Shown: positions 9,303-16,353 of the stretch, in pieces
Numbering within the stretch: the stretch's first letter is position 1
How the letters are laid out: each line of letters begins with the position of its first letter
NCBI GenBank assembly: GCA_937872165.1
Contig: CALMOR010000214.1
Span: forward strand, 1-19,041
Reading direction: 5' to 3'
DNA length: 19,041 nt
DNA from: an uncultured Burkholderiales bacterium
GTDB taxonomy: Bacteria; Pseudomonadota; Gammaproteobacteria; Burkholderiales; Burkholderiaceae_D
Program-made: the position numbers and the translations under genes
Notes under the pieces: generated by a model
Seen by the model: only the letters and a program-made list of their open reading frames with translations
Told to the model about the DNA's origin: nothing
Databases searched by the model: none

Positions 9303-11321
9303 ATGGCCGAAGTCCCTGCCGAACCCTTCGACCCGAAGCCGCTGATCGCCAGGCTGCCGGGGTTGCCGGGCGTCTATCGCTACTACGACGCAGCCGGTAC
9401 GTTGCTCTACGTCGGCAAGGCCCGCGACCTGAAGAAGCGCGTGTCGAGCTACTTCAACAAGGGCGCGCGCGACTCGCGCATCGCGCACATGGTCGAGCGC
9501 ATCGCGCGCATCGACACCACGCCCACGCGGTCCGAGGCCGAGGCCCTGCTGCTCGAGAACAACCTCATCAAGGCCCAGGCGCCGCGCTACAACATCGTCT
9601 TCCGCGACGACAAGTCGTATCCGTACCTGAAGCTGACCGGCCATCGCTTCCCGCGCATGGCCTACTACCGCGGCGCGGTCGACAAGCGCCAGCAGTACTT
9701 CGGTCCTTTCCCCAACGCGTGGGCCGTCAAGGAGAGCATCCAGATCCTGCAGAAGGTCTTCATGCTGAGGACCTGCGAGGACACGGTCTTCGCCAACCGC
9801 TCGCGCCCCTGCCTGCTGCATCAGATCAAGCGCTGCAGCGCGCCGTGCGTGCACGCGATCGATGCGGCTTCGTACGCGGTCGATGTCGAGAACGCGTCGC
9901 GCTTCCTGCGCGGCCAGACCTCCGAGGTGCTGGCCGCGCTCGGCACGAAGATGCAGGCCGCGGCGGAGGCCTTGCGCTTCGAGGAGGCCGGTGCCGTGCG
10001 CGACCAGATCAACGCGTTGTCGCGCGTGCTGCGCCAGCAGAGCATCGAACTCGGCGACAGCGAAGGCAGCAACGCCGACGTCGACATCATCGCGGTGCGG
10101 GTGGAAGGCGGTCGCGCCTGCGTCAACCTCGCGATGGTCCGCGGCGGCCGTCACCTCGGCGACCGCGCCTACTTCCCGACGCACGTCGATTCCGCCGGCA
10201 ACCTGTCCGACAAGGGCATCGACGCGACCGTGCTCGAGGCCTTCCTCGCGCAGCACTACCTCGACAAGTTCATTCCCGGCACGCTGATCGTCAACCTCGA
10301 TCCGGAGGCGCCCGAACTGATCGAGGCGCTCGAGGCGCAGTGCGGCCATCGCATCGCACTGGTCCGGCAGCCGCAAAGCCAGCGCCGCACGTGGCTCGAC
10401 ATGGCCGAGCGCAACGCCGCGCTCGCGCTGACCCGCATGCTGGCCGAGCAGGGGTCGCAGCAGGCGCGCACGCGCGCGCTCGCCGAGGTGCTGGGCCTCG
10501 AGAACGAGAAGGAGGATCTGGCCGAGCTGCGCATCGAGTGCTTCGACATCAGCCACACGATGGGCGAGGCGACGCAGGCCTCGTGCGTCGTGTTCCATCA
10601 CCATGCGACGCAGAACGGCGAGTACCGGCGCTACAACATCGCCGGCATCACGCCGGGAGACGACTACGCGGCGATGCGTCAGGTGCTCACGCGTCGCTAC
10701 GCGAAGCTGGTCGAGGCGGCCAACGAGGCCGACGGCATCGAGGCGACGGCCGCCAACCTCGAGCTCGCGAAGGAAGCGGCCGATGCGGGCGGCGGCGTCC
10801 TCGCCGAAGAAGCGGCGGAGCCCGGGGCCGGGCCGGCGAAGCGGCGTGGATCGAAGGCGGCGCTGCCGGCCGCCGCCTTTCCGGACGTCGTGCTGGTCGA
10901 CGGCGGCAAGGGACAGGTCGAGATCGCGCGTCAGGTCTTCGTCGAGATCGGCCTCGACATCGGTCTCATCGTCGGCGTCGCGAAGGGCGAGGACCGCAAG
11001 GTCGGCCTCGAGACGCTGATCTTCGCGGATGGCCGTGCGGCCCTGGAGCTCGGCAAGGAATCGGCGGCGCTGATGCTGGTCGCGCAGATCCGCGACGAAG
11101 CGCATCGCTTCGCGATCACCGGCATGCGCGCCCGTCGTGCGAAGACGCGGCTCGCGTCACGGCTCGAGGAGATCGAAGGCATCGGCGCGAAGAAGCGGAA
11201 GAACCTGCTGGCGCGCTTCGGCGGACTGCAGGGCGTGATCGCCGCCAGCGTCGACGAGCTCGCGACGGTCGAAGGCGTGTCCGTGCAACTGGCCGAGGAG
11301 ATCTACCGCCAGCTTCACTGA
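9303..11321 (+). CDS. uvrC: Excinuclease ABC subunit C (UvrC)
   Basis: UvrC makes both incisions in nucleotide-excision repair after UvrAB marks damage. The 672 residues show the GIY-YIG nuclease domain (GVYRYYDAAG, LYVGKARDLKKRV, about 20-100), a UVR helix around 205-240 that binds UvrB, the RNase H-like domain for the 5' cut (FDISHTMGEATQASCVVF and VDGGKGQ), and paired helix-hairpin-helix motifs at the end (IEGIGAKKRKNLLARFGG, VEGVSVQLAEEI). A low-complexity insertion of about 45 residues (480-525) separates the two halves of the RNase H-like domain. Insertions there also occur in other betaproteobacterial UvrC. The ATG at 9303 follows the glycosylase by 25 bases. The 3' end overlaps the antiporter end by 7 bases. 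Confidence 0.97.
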   Translation: MAEVPAEPFDPKPLIARLPGLPGVYRYYDAAGTLLYVGKARDLKKRVSSYFNKGARDSRIAHMVERIARIDTTPTRSEAEALLLENNLIKAQAPRYNIVFRDDKSYPYLKLTGHRFPRMAYYRGAVDKRQQYFGPFPNAWAVKESIQILQKVFMLRTCEDTVFANRSRPCLLHQIKRCSAPCVHAIDAASYAVDVENASRFLRGQTSEVLAALGTKMQAAAEALRFEEAGAVRDQINALSRVLRQQSIELGDSEGSNADVDIIAVRVEGGRACVNLAMVRGGRHLGDRAYFPTHVDSAGNLSDKGIDATVLEAFLAQHYLDKFIPGTLIVNLDPEAPELIEALEAQCGHRIALVRQPQSQRRTWLDMAERNAALALTRMLAEQGSQQARTRALAEVLGLENEKEDLAELRIECFDISHTMGEATQASCVVFHHHATQNGEYRRYNIAGITPGDDYAAMRQVLTRRYAKLVEAANEADGIEATAANLELAKEAADAGGGVLAEEAAEPGAGPAKRRGSKAALPAAAFPDVVLVDGGKGQVEIARQVFVEIGLDIGLIVGVAKGEDRKVGLETLIFADGRAALELGKESAALMLVAQIRDEAHRFAITGMRARRAKTRLASRLEEIEGIGAKKRKNLLARFGGLQGVIAASVDELATVEGVSVQLAEEIYRQLH

Positions 11322-12634
11322 CCCGGGGCGGCCTTGCGGCGCGAGCGTCGCTCGTGGCTCTCCATCAACGGCGTGGCCGAGACGCCGTGCGCGACGATCG
11401 ACAGCGCGGCCACCGTCAGCACCAGCGGCATGACGCGTTCGACGAAGGGAAGCGACATGCCCTGTTCGATCACGAACGCGAGGTAGTAGAGACTGCCCAC
11501 GCCGCGGATGCCGAACCACGCGATCAGCCGCTTGTGTCGCCGCGTGGTCTTCGAGCCGATCGTGGCGAGGAAGACCGAGACCGGCCGGATCACGACGAAC
11601 AGCACGACCGCGAGCAGCGCGCCGTCGAGGTTGTAATAGCCGGCCGACAGCAACGCTCCGAGGATCAGCACCGCGCTCACTTCGCCGATGCTCTCGAAGC
11701 GCTGGTTGAAGTCGAGCACGTCGCCGACCATGTGGGTCGGCGACTCGGGCGGCAGGTCGGCCCTCTCCCTGCTCTCGGACAACGGCTTGTCGCCCACGTC
11801 GGCCGGACGGTCCTTCAGCGAACGCGTCTCGATCTTCCGCATCGCGAGTCCGGCCGCGAGGACGGCGAGGAAGCCGAGCGCATGGGCCGCGTCGGCGAGA
11901 CCGTACGACAGCGCGATGAGACCGAGGCCGAGGAATTCCTCGAGACCGTAGGCGCTGTCGAAGCGCTTGCGCATCGTCAGCACGATGGCGCCTATGGCCA
12001 GGCCGCACAGCCAGCCGATGCCGAAGCCCGCGATGACCGACCAGACGACGTCGACCGCGATCCAGCGCCAGCCGCCGGTCCCCAGGTCGTGCAAACCGAT
12101 CAAGCCGAGACCGAGCAGCACGAACGGCGAGGCGGTCGCGTCGTTGAGGCCGCCTTCGGCCGACAGGCCGAAGCGCACGTTGTCGCGATCGTCCTCGTGC
12201 CGGACCTGGATGTCGGATGCGAGCACGGGATCGGTCGGCGCGAGCATGGCGCCGAGCACCACGGCGACGCCCCAGTCGAGATGGAGGACGAGGCGCGCGA
12301 AGATCGCGACCAGCGCGATCGTGACCATCATCGCCGGCATGGCGAGCCGCATCGGCAGGCCCCACAGACGACGGCTGAAGAGCGAGCTCGGCGTCCGCAG
12401 CTTGAGCCCGACGGTGAACAGCGACACCAGCACGGCGACGAGGAACAGCATCTCGAGCAGGCCGGCGTCCTCGATCGGGTCGATCCGCAGCCAGCCCGCG
12501 ACGCCCGGGCCGAGTACGACGCCGATCACGAGATAGACCAGCGCGCTCGAGAGAGGCAGCCGGTCGACGATCGAGCCGAGCAGGGCCATCGTGCAGAGCA
12601 CGAGGCCGATGACGATGAACCACGGTGCGGTCAA
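11315..12634 (-). CDS. Cation/proton antiporter (CPA1, NhaP-like)
   Basis: An inner-membrane antiporter of 439 residues with about 12 hydrophobic segments, probably exchanging Na+ or K+ for H+. Typical CPA1 motifs are LAPTDPVLASDI (PTDP at 133-136) and GLSAEGGLNDATASPF (Asn164-Asp165, the ion-binding pair). A polar loop at about 283-330 (ETRSLKDRPADVGDK and onward) interrupts the membrane part and could be regulatory. There is no cytoplasmic C-terminal RCK domain; the tail is short and basic (ERRSRRKAAPGQ). The start is probably TTG at 12634, preceded by a GGA purine run at good distance; an in-frame GTG lies 10 codons on. Ion specificity cannot be read from sequence. Confidence 0.92.
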   Translation of the reverse strand: MTAPWFIVIGLVLCTMALLGSIVDRLPLSSALVYLVIGVVLGPGVAGWLRIDPIEDAGLLEMLFLVAVLVSLFTVGLKLRTPSSLFSRRLWGLPMRLAMPAMMVTIALVAIFARLVLHLDWGVAVVLGAMLAPTDPVLASDIQVRHEDDRDNVRFGLSAEGGLNDATASPFVLLGLGLIGLHDLGTGGWRWIAVDVVWSVIAGFGIGWLCGLAIGAIVLTMRKRFDSAYGLEEFLGLGLIALSYGLADAAHALGFLAVLAAGLAMRKIETRSLKDRPADVGDKPLSESRERADLPPESPTHMVGDVLDFNQRFESIGEVSAVLILGALLSAGYYNLDGALLAVVLFVVIRPVSVFLATIGSKTTRRHKRLIAWFGIRGVGSLYYLAFVIEQGMSLPFVERVMPLVLTVAALSIVAHGVSATPLMESHERRSRRKAAPGQ

Positions 12635-13059
12635 CGAGATTCCAGGACGGTCAGGGTTCGAAAGTCGCCGATCGCCGGAGCAGCCGCGCGAGCACGAGCT
12701 AGTAGACTACGCCGAGCGCGATCGATGGGCCGCCGAAGATCGGCACCGGCGATCGCCCACCCGATCGTCGAGAAGCCGAATGCCGGCGCCACGACGCGAA
12801 CGAGCCGGGTCTTCGAGCGTGGCCATGACCCTTCGCGTCGATCAACGAACGTACGGTGGACCTTCGAACCGCTTGGAGGATCGCGTCGGCGATGCGATTT
12901 CGGAAGCGAAGAGGTCGGCCCCGCCGCGTCGCGTTGCTCGAAGCGCCGCGACCGGAGCTGGACGCCGTCCCTTCCCCCGCGACGAGCGCGCGCTGCAGCC
13001 TAGCCGGGCGGGCGCTCGCTCCACGCGCGGACGGCGCGACCGACGGCGGGCCCGGGTGC
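12635..13059. other. Gene-poor stretch upstream of the antiporter
   Basis: No intact gene is supported. On the minus strand, hydrophobic fragments in different frames (FGFSTIGWAIAG, then FGGPSIALGVVY ending at a stop near 12699) look like the tail of a decayed membrane protein, but I cannot name it. The stretch should also hold the antiporter promoter; I see no convincing -35/-10 pair. Confidence 0.4.
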
Positions 13060-13850
13060 GGGTCGTGAACGGCGGCAGCGGCGGCGGACCATGGCGACGC
13101 AGCAACGCCGGATACGCCGGGTCGTCGCGATGGCGGTCGAAGAGGAAGTGCGCCGTACGACGAATGGATCAGCGGGGAGTTGGCACCAGCCGCAACGCCT
13201 CGTGGAACATCGGCTCGGCGTGGTGCCACGCATAGTCGATGCGATAGGCGACGACCGCCGGCAACGCGCGCGCCTCGCCGTCGAGCGAATCGAGCGCGAG
13301 CGCGCGATGCGCGGCGTGCTTGACCTGGTCGAGGTGGGATAGGTCGGCGCGACGGTGATGCCGGTGAGGTTCACTCGCGGCACCGGGGTGCGAATAGGCC
13401 TGCGCGAAGCGCGGGTCGATCGCGACGCAGATGGGCGATGCAGCGGATGCGCGAGCCCGCTGCGCTGGAGGTTGCCTTCGATCACGTGATCCACGCCGAG
13501 CAGCTTGCCGATCGCTTTCGGATCGAGCCCGCCGCCCTTACCGCGGCCGAAAGGCGCGCGACCATCTTGAGACCGGGCACCCGACCGAGCGTGTCGATCA
13601 ACTGGTCCGCGAGGCCGAGCGCGGAAGGCCGCGTGTCCGGGTCGCCGGCGAGGTTCGCGAAGGGCGACACCGCGAGCGCGCGGCCTTGTCGGCTCGGCGG
13701 TGGGACGAACTCGCGCTGCCTGAACTGCGGCAGGTAGCCGCCGACCGGGAGGACCATCCGGAAGGATCCTGCGACGCCTTCGCCTTCGTAGAAGCGGGCG
13801 AGCTTGTCGCGGATGCGGCCGGCCTCGACGCGGACGATCCGCGGCCCGGA
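13060..13850 (-). pseudogene. Decayed TolB/TPR-type regulatory protein
   Basis: Pieces of one protein follow in order on the minus strand but in different frames. First comes RIVRVEAGRIRDKLARFY and LPVGGYLPQF (about 13850-13735), the N-terminal region of TolB-like/TPR regulators. Next is ALAVSPFANLAGDP and DTLGRVPGLKMVAR, a TolB-like strand set. A shift near 13555 leads to LDPKAIGKLLGVDHVIEGN and LQRSG. Another shift near 13440 leads to tetratricopeptide segments (IDPRFAQAYSHPGAA, AHRALALDSLDGEARAL, HAEPMFHEALRLVP). An in-frame TGA at 13171-13169 is followed by the usual tail, RDDPAYPALLRRHG. The intact relatives are adenylate-cyclase-like or CadC-like regulators several hundred residues long. 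Both ends and part of the TPR region are missing. Confidence 0.75.
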
Positions 13851-14046
13851 CGCCGGGAGCGGACGACGCATCGCCGGAGCGGTTCGCTGGCGAACGGGCC
13901 GTCTCGAAGGTTCGGTCGCGGGCGAACGCGACGTTTGCCGTGCGCGAGGAAGGATCGCCCGCGAAGGCTCGAGGGTGCGACCCGGACTGTTTCGTGTGGC
14001 CGTCGAGCGACGCCGTCGGTATCGACGCCCGCCCTTTCAGCGGACT
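13851..14046. other. Unassigned stretch between pseudogene and small-gene pair
   Basis: This should contain the lost 5' part of the regulator pseudogene. A minus-strand segment reading AFARDRTFETA weakly resembles the residues that precede VRVEAGR in such proteins, but I could not build a continuous match. No gene, hairpin terminator or repeat is evident. Confidence 0.3.
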
Positions 14047-14424
14047 TCAATTGGCGGCGGGAGTAGCGGGTGGGGCAGGCGCGTCGAGCCCGGCGGCCGG
14101 CTGGTTCGGGGAGATCGTGATGCCGCGCCGCTTCAGTTCGTCGACCAGCAGACGCGCGTTCGGATTGCCGCCGTCGGCGAGTTGCGCGGTGCCGCGGGCG
14201 ATCGCGTCGAGCGATTCGCGCAGCTTCTTCGAATCGGCGACCGGCTTGTCCTGGTTGCCGATCGCGCTTCGCATCGCATCGCGTTCGGCACGGAGCTCGA
14301 AGGACTGGAAGCCGAACCAGCCGAGCAGGACCAGGCCCAGCACGAGGATCGGGAAGAAGGCGCTCATGGTCGACGGGAGATCGCTCGCTCCGGACGGACG
14401 CGCGGGTTCGAAGGGCTCGCTCAC
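14047..14424 (-). CDS. Small single-span membrane protein, partner B of a paralogous pair
   Basis: I do not recognise a named family. The 125-residue protein has a short polar N-terminus, one membrane span (about 23-42), a charged helical stretch (residues 43-78, likely coiled coil), the motif LLVDELKRRGITISPN (92-107), and an Ala/Pro-rich end. The same layout and a related motif occur in the upstream neighbour. The start is GTG at 14424, overlapping the upstream stop (GTGA) and preceded by a strong AAGGGAGG site six bases away. An in-frame ATG at 14367 has no ribosome site. The predicted topology places the helical part and tail outside the cytoplasmic membrane. Intact frame, coupling and strong ribosome site argue that it is expressed, although decayed genes lie on both sides. 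Confidence 0.8.
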   Translation of the reverse strand: MSEPFEPARPSGASDLPSTMSAFFPILVLGLVLLGWFGFQSFELRAERDAMRSAIGNQDKPVADSKKLRESLDAIARGTAQLADGGNPNARLLVDELKRRGITISPNQPAAGLDAPAPPATPAAN

Positions 14425-14738
14425 GGCCTGCCTCCCTTTTTCGTGTCCGCCGGCGCCGCGGGCGCGGCCGCCGTGTTCGGCGTCAACGTGATGCCCTGAG
14501 TGGCGAGCAGGTCGCTCAGGGCCTTGTCCTGATTGCGGACCGAGAGGTCCGCGAGCGCCTTGACCATCTCGCGATAGAGGCCTTCTAGCTGGACGCTCTG
14601 TTGCACGTAGTTGGCACGCGAGGTCAGTTCGGCCTGGATCGCGCGGTTCTGCGTGAACAGCAGCATGGTGTATCCGGCCACGAGAGCCACGAGGAGGGCG
14701 ACGACGGTCGTCACCCAGAACTGCCAGCGTGCGAGCAC
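14421..14738 (-). CDS. Small single-span membrane protein, partner A of a paralogous pair
   Basis: Unrecognised family. The 105-residue protein begins LARWQFWVTT and has one membrane span (about 7-28). A polar helical domain of about 50 residues follows (QNRAIQAELTSRANYVQQ and onward), then the motif DLLATQGITLTPN (76-88) and an Ala/Pro-rich tail ending in KKGGRP. The GITLTPN box matches GITISPN of the downstream gene, and in both the box follows a short amphipathic helix. I chose the GTG at 14738 because a GGGAGGA site lies just upstream, although its spacing to the start (four bases after GGAGG) is short. The frame stays open back to 14837, but that part is arginine-rich and looks non-coding. 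Confidence 0.8.
   Translation of the reverse strand: MLARWQFWVTTVVALLVALVAGYTMLLFTQNRAIQAELTSRANYVQQSVQLEGLYREMVKALADLSVRNQDKALSDLLATQGITLTPNTAAAPAAPADTKKGGRP
14431..14438 (-). promoter_or_regulatory. Strong ribosome-binding site for partner B
   Basis: The minus strand reads AAGGGAGG, with six bases between GGAGG and the GTG at 14424. It lies inside the last codons of partner A (Lys-Lys-Gly-Gly-Arg-Pro), so the C-terminus of A is partly shaped by this signal. It fixes the start of partner B. Confidence 0.75.
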
Positions 14739-14741
14739 GAG

Positions 14742-14748
14742 TCCTCCC
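14742..14748 (-). promoter_or_regulatory. Ribosome-binding site for partner A
   Basis: The minus strand reads GGGAGGA directly before CTC and the GTG at 14738. It decides the start against the longer open frame. The spacing is tighter than usual. Confidence 0.6.
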
Positions 14749-14766
14749 GATGATTTGTGTGCGGCG

Positions 14767-14772
14767 ATGTTA
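14767..14772 (-). promoter_or_regulatory. Possible -10 box for the small-gene pair
   Basis: TAACAT on the minus strand, about 30 bases before the partner A start, fits a -10 hexamer. No good -35 box lies 16-18 bases further upstream, so this is tentative. Confidence 0.2.
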
Positions 14773-15121
14773 CCCAACTTGCGTGCGACGGCGCGCACGG
14801 CGCGCCGTTCGACGGACCGGTGTCGTGGTCCTGGCAACGATATGGCCGCCGGGATCGACGCCGGCCGCCTACCGCCTCCCTGTTAGAAGAACATCGACGA
14901 TCGACGATGGCTGCCGACCGTCAGCGCGTCGAAGCTCGGCAGCAGCGGCCCGCTCCGTTGTCCCGCCACGAGATCGACGAAGTTCGAGAAGCCGCTCTCG
15001 TCGAAGTCCGCGGGGTCCGGGAACTGGAGCTGCCGTCGAGCAGGTCGACGGGGCCGACGACGGGAAGACGTTCAGCGTGCCGCCGTTGACAGCGTCGTCA
15101 CGCCGTGTTGGTCGGCGTGAG

Positions 15122-15214
15122 GTTGTTCGTGTCGACGATGCGCAGGTCCGCGTCGGCGCCGATCGTCAGGTTGCTGTCGCGGAGAGTGCCGAGCGTGTAG
15201 ACGGTCTGACCGCC
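15122..15214 (-). repeat. Beta-solenoid repeat unit, copy 1
   Basis: This segment encodes GQTVYTLGTLRDSN followed by LTIGADADLRIVDTNN. It pairs with the copy at about 15416-15511; both follow the pattern Gly-Thr-Leu-x-Asp, then Ile-Gly-Ala-x-Ala-Asp-Leu-Arg-Ile, then Thr-Asn. Confidence 0.65.
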
Positions 15215-15415
15215 GACGAGGGTGACGTTGCCGTTCACGTTCAACGTGCCTCGCCTCGGCCCGTCCAGCGTCGCGCTGGCGAGCACGTCGATCGCGCCGG
15301 TGCCGGTCGTCGACAGCGTGCCGACCTGGACCACCGCGCTGTTCGTCACGGTGACGGCGGACCCGGTCGCGGCGGTTCGCGTGCGTCAACGTCCGCCGGT
15401 CGCGCGCGTGCGGTC

Positions 15416-15511
15416 GTTGGTGCCGAGGATGCGGAGGTCGGCGTGGGCGCCGATGCGGCACGCGTTGTCGTTCAACGTGCCGAACGGGTACGCCGCGTTG
15501 CCGCCGGCGAC
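15416..15511 (-). repeat. Beta-solenoid repeat unit, copy 2
   Basis: This segment encodes GNAAYPFGTLNDNA followed by CRIGAHADLRILGTND, matching copy 1 at most positions. The similarity shows that the two frames come from one ancestral repetitive protein. Confidence 0.65.
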
Positions 15512-15977
15512 GCCCGCCGTGCCGGTCGTCACCGCTCCGGCGCTGAGCCGTCGAGGACCGCGCTGCCCGACAGCGTGACGGTGCCGCTGCCGCTGGCGGA
15601 CAACCTGCCGCCCTGGATCACGGCGCCGTCGACGATGTTGACCGCGGCGCCGGCGAGCGCCGTGATGCCGGCGCCCGTGTTTGTATAGGTCCGGCGAGCA
15701 GCTGAAGCGTCCCGCCGTTCTGGCGCGCATCGTCCCGAGGTCGACGAAGTCGCCGGTGCCGTCGGTGGGATCGATGTCGAACGCGTCGCCGCTCCGGTTC
15801 GCGGTGATCGACATCGTCGTTGACATCGGGCAGGCCGATCGGGGTCCGGCTGACCGGCACGCTCCGCAGCCCGGCCGTGTCGCTGGCCCAGCTGATCGTC
15901 GACGCGGGTGCGCCGATCGATGCCAGTGCGAGGGCGATGGCCGACAGCTGGAGGGACGACCTCGATGCGAACGCCAT

Positions 15978-16353
15978 GGAATCTCCGGTGCCCGATCCGG
16001 GAAGCGCCTGTCGGGCGGGGCGCTCAGTGCTTCGGGCATGCAACAGCAACGAGCGACCAAGCGGACGATCGGCGCGCTCGTCGGAGTGAGCGACCCGATA
16101 CCTTCGACGACTTCGCCGGGAGGATCGCCGACGGCACGACGCGGCGACCGTCTCTTCGCGCAGCGACCTATATCGTCCAGGTAACGGGTCCGTTCGAAAG
16201 GCGCGTTTGAGCCGCATGCCTACAGCCGGCGGTAAGACGGATCGACAGAATCGCCTGCGCCCCGGATGCGTTCTTGTTCCGCGTCGCACGGCCCTCGCAG
16301 CGGCCCGATGATCCTGCCGGCCTGCGCCTCCGCCCACTTTCGATGGAATCCCC
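15978..16353. other. Intergenic stretch between decayed adhesin and glgX
   Basis: These 376 bases separate divergent units, so promoters for glgX (plus) and the former surface gene (minus) are expected. I see the ribosome site of the minus gene but no convincing promoter pair on either strand, no hairpin terminator, and no recognisable gene remnant. Confidence 0.4.

Larger units (their letters stand above)
14883..15977 (-). pseudogene. Decayed exported beta-solenoid (adhesin-like) protein
   Basis: The minus strand starts at ATG 15977 with a GGAG site nine bases upstream and encodes a clear signal peptide (basic start, then LQLSAIALALASIGAPAS). The body then jumps frame repeatedly: MSITANRSGDAFDIDP near 15820, QNGGTLQLLAGPIQT near 15715, GITALAGAAVNIVDGAVIQG, and GSGTVTLSGSAVLDG ending at a stop at 15531-15529. 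Further on come GAVTTGTAGVAGGNAAY, NSAVVQVGTLSTTGTGAIDV, and GTLNVNGNVTLVGGQTVYTL to a stop at 15098. A last piece (PDPADFDESGFSNFVDL) ends with TAA at 14885-14883. Short Gly/Thr/Val/Asn strands of this kind are typical of secreted right-handed beta-helix proteins. At least four frame breaks make it non-functional as one protein. No autotransporter barrel is visible. Confidence 0.75.

Noticed and set aside
9183..11105. A 640-codon minus-strand frame opposite uvrC
   Set aside because: Low-complexity Arg/Leu/Asp translation with no motif; uvrC on the other strand is unmistakable.
9719..13003. A 1094-codon plus-strand frame through uvrC and the antiporter
   Set aside because: It overlaps two well-supported genes in other frames and its translation is Arg/Gly/Asp-rich noise.
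12856..14499. Several plus-strand open frames of 70-231 codons across the decayed region
   Set aside because: They lie opposite the regulator remnant and the small-gene pair, lack ribosome sites, and show no recognisable sequence.
14798..14807. Perfect 10-base palindrome CGGCGCGCCG
   Set aside because: Short G+C palindromes are expected by chance at this composition, and nothing nearby suggests an operator.
14739..14837. A longer start for partner A
   Set aside because: The added 33 residues are arginine-rich without pattern, and a GGGAGGA ribosome site lies just before the GTG at 14738.
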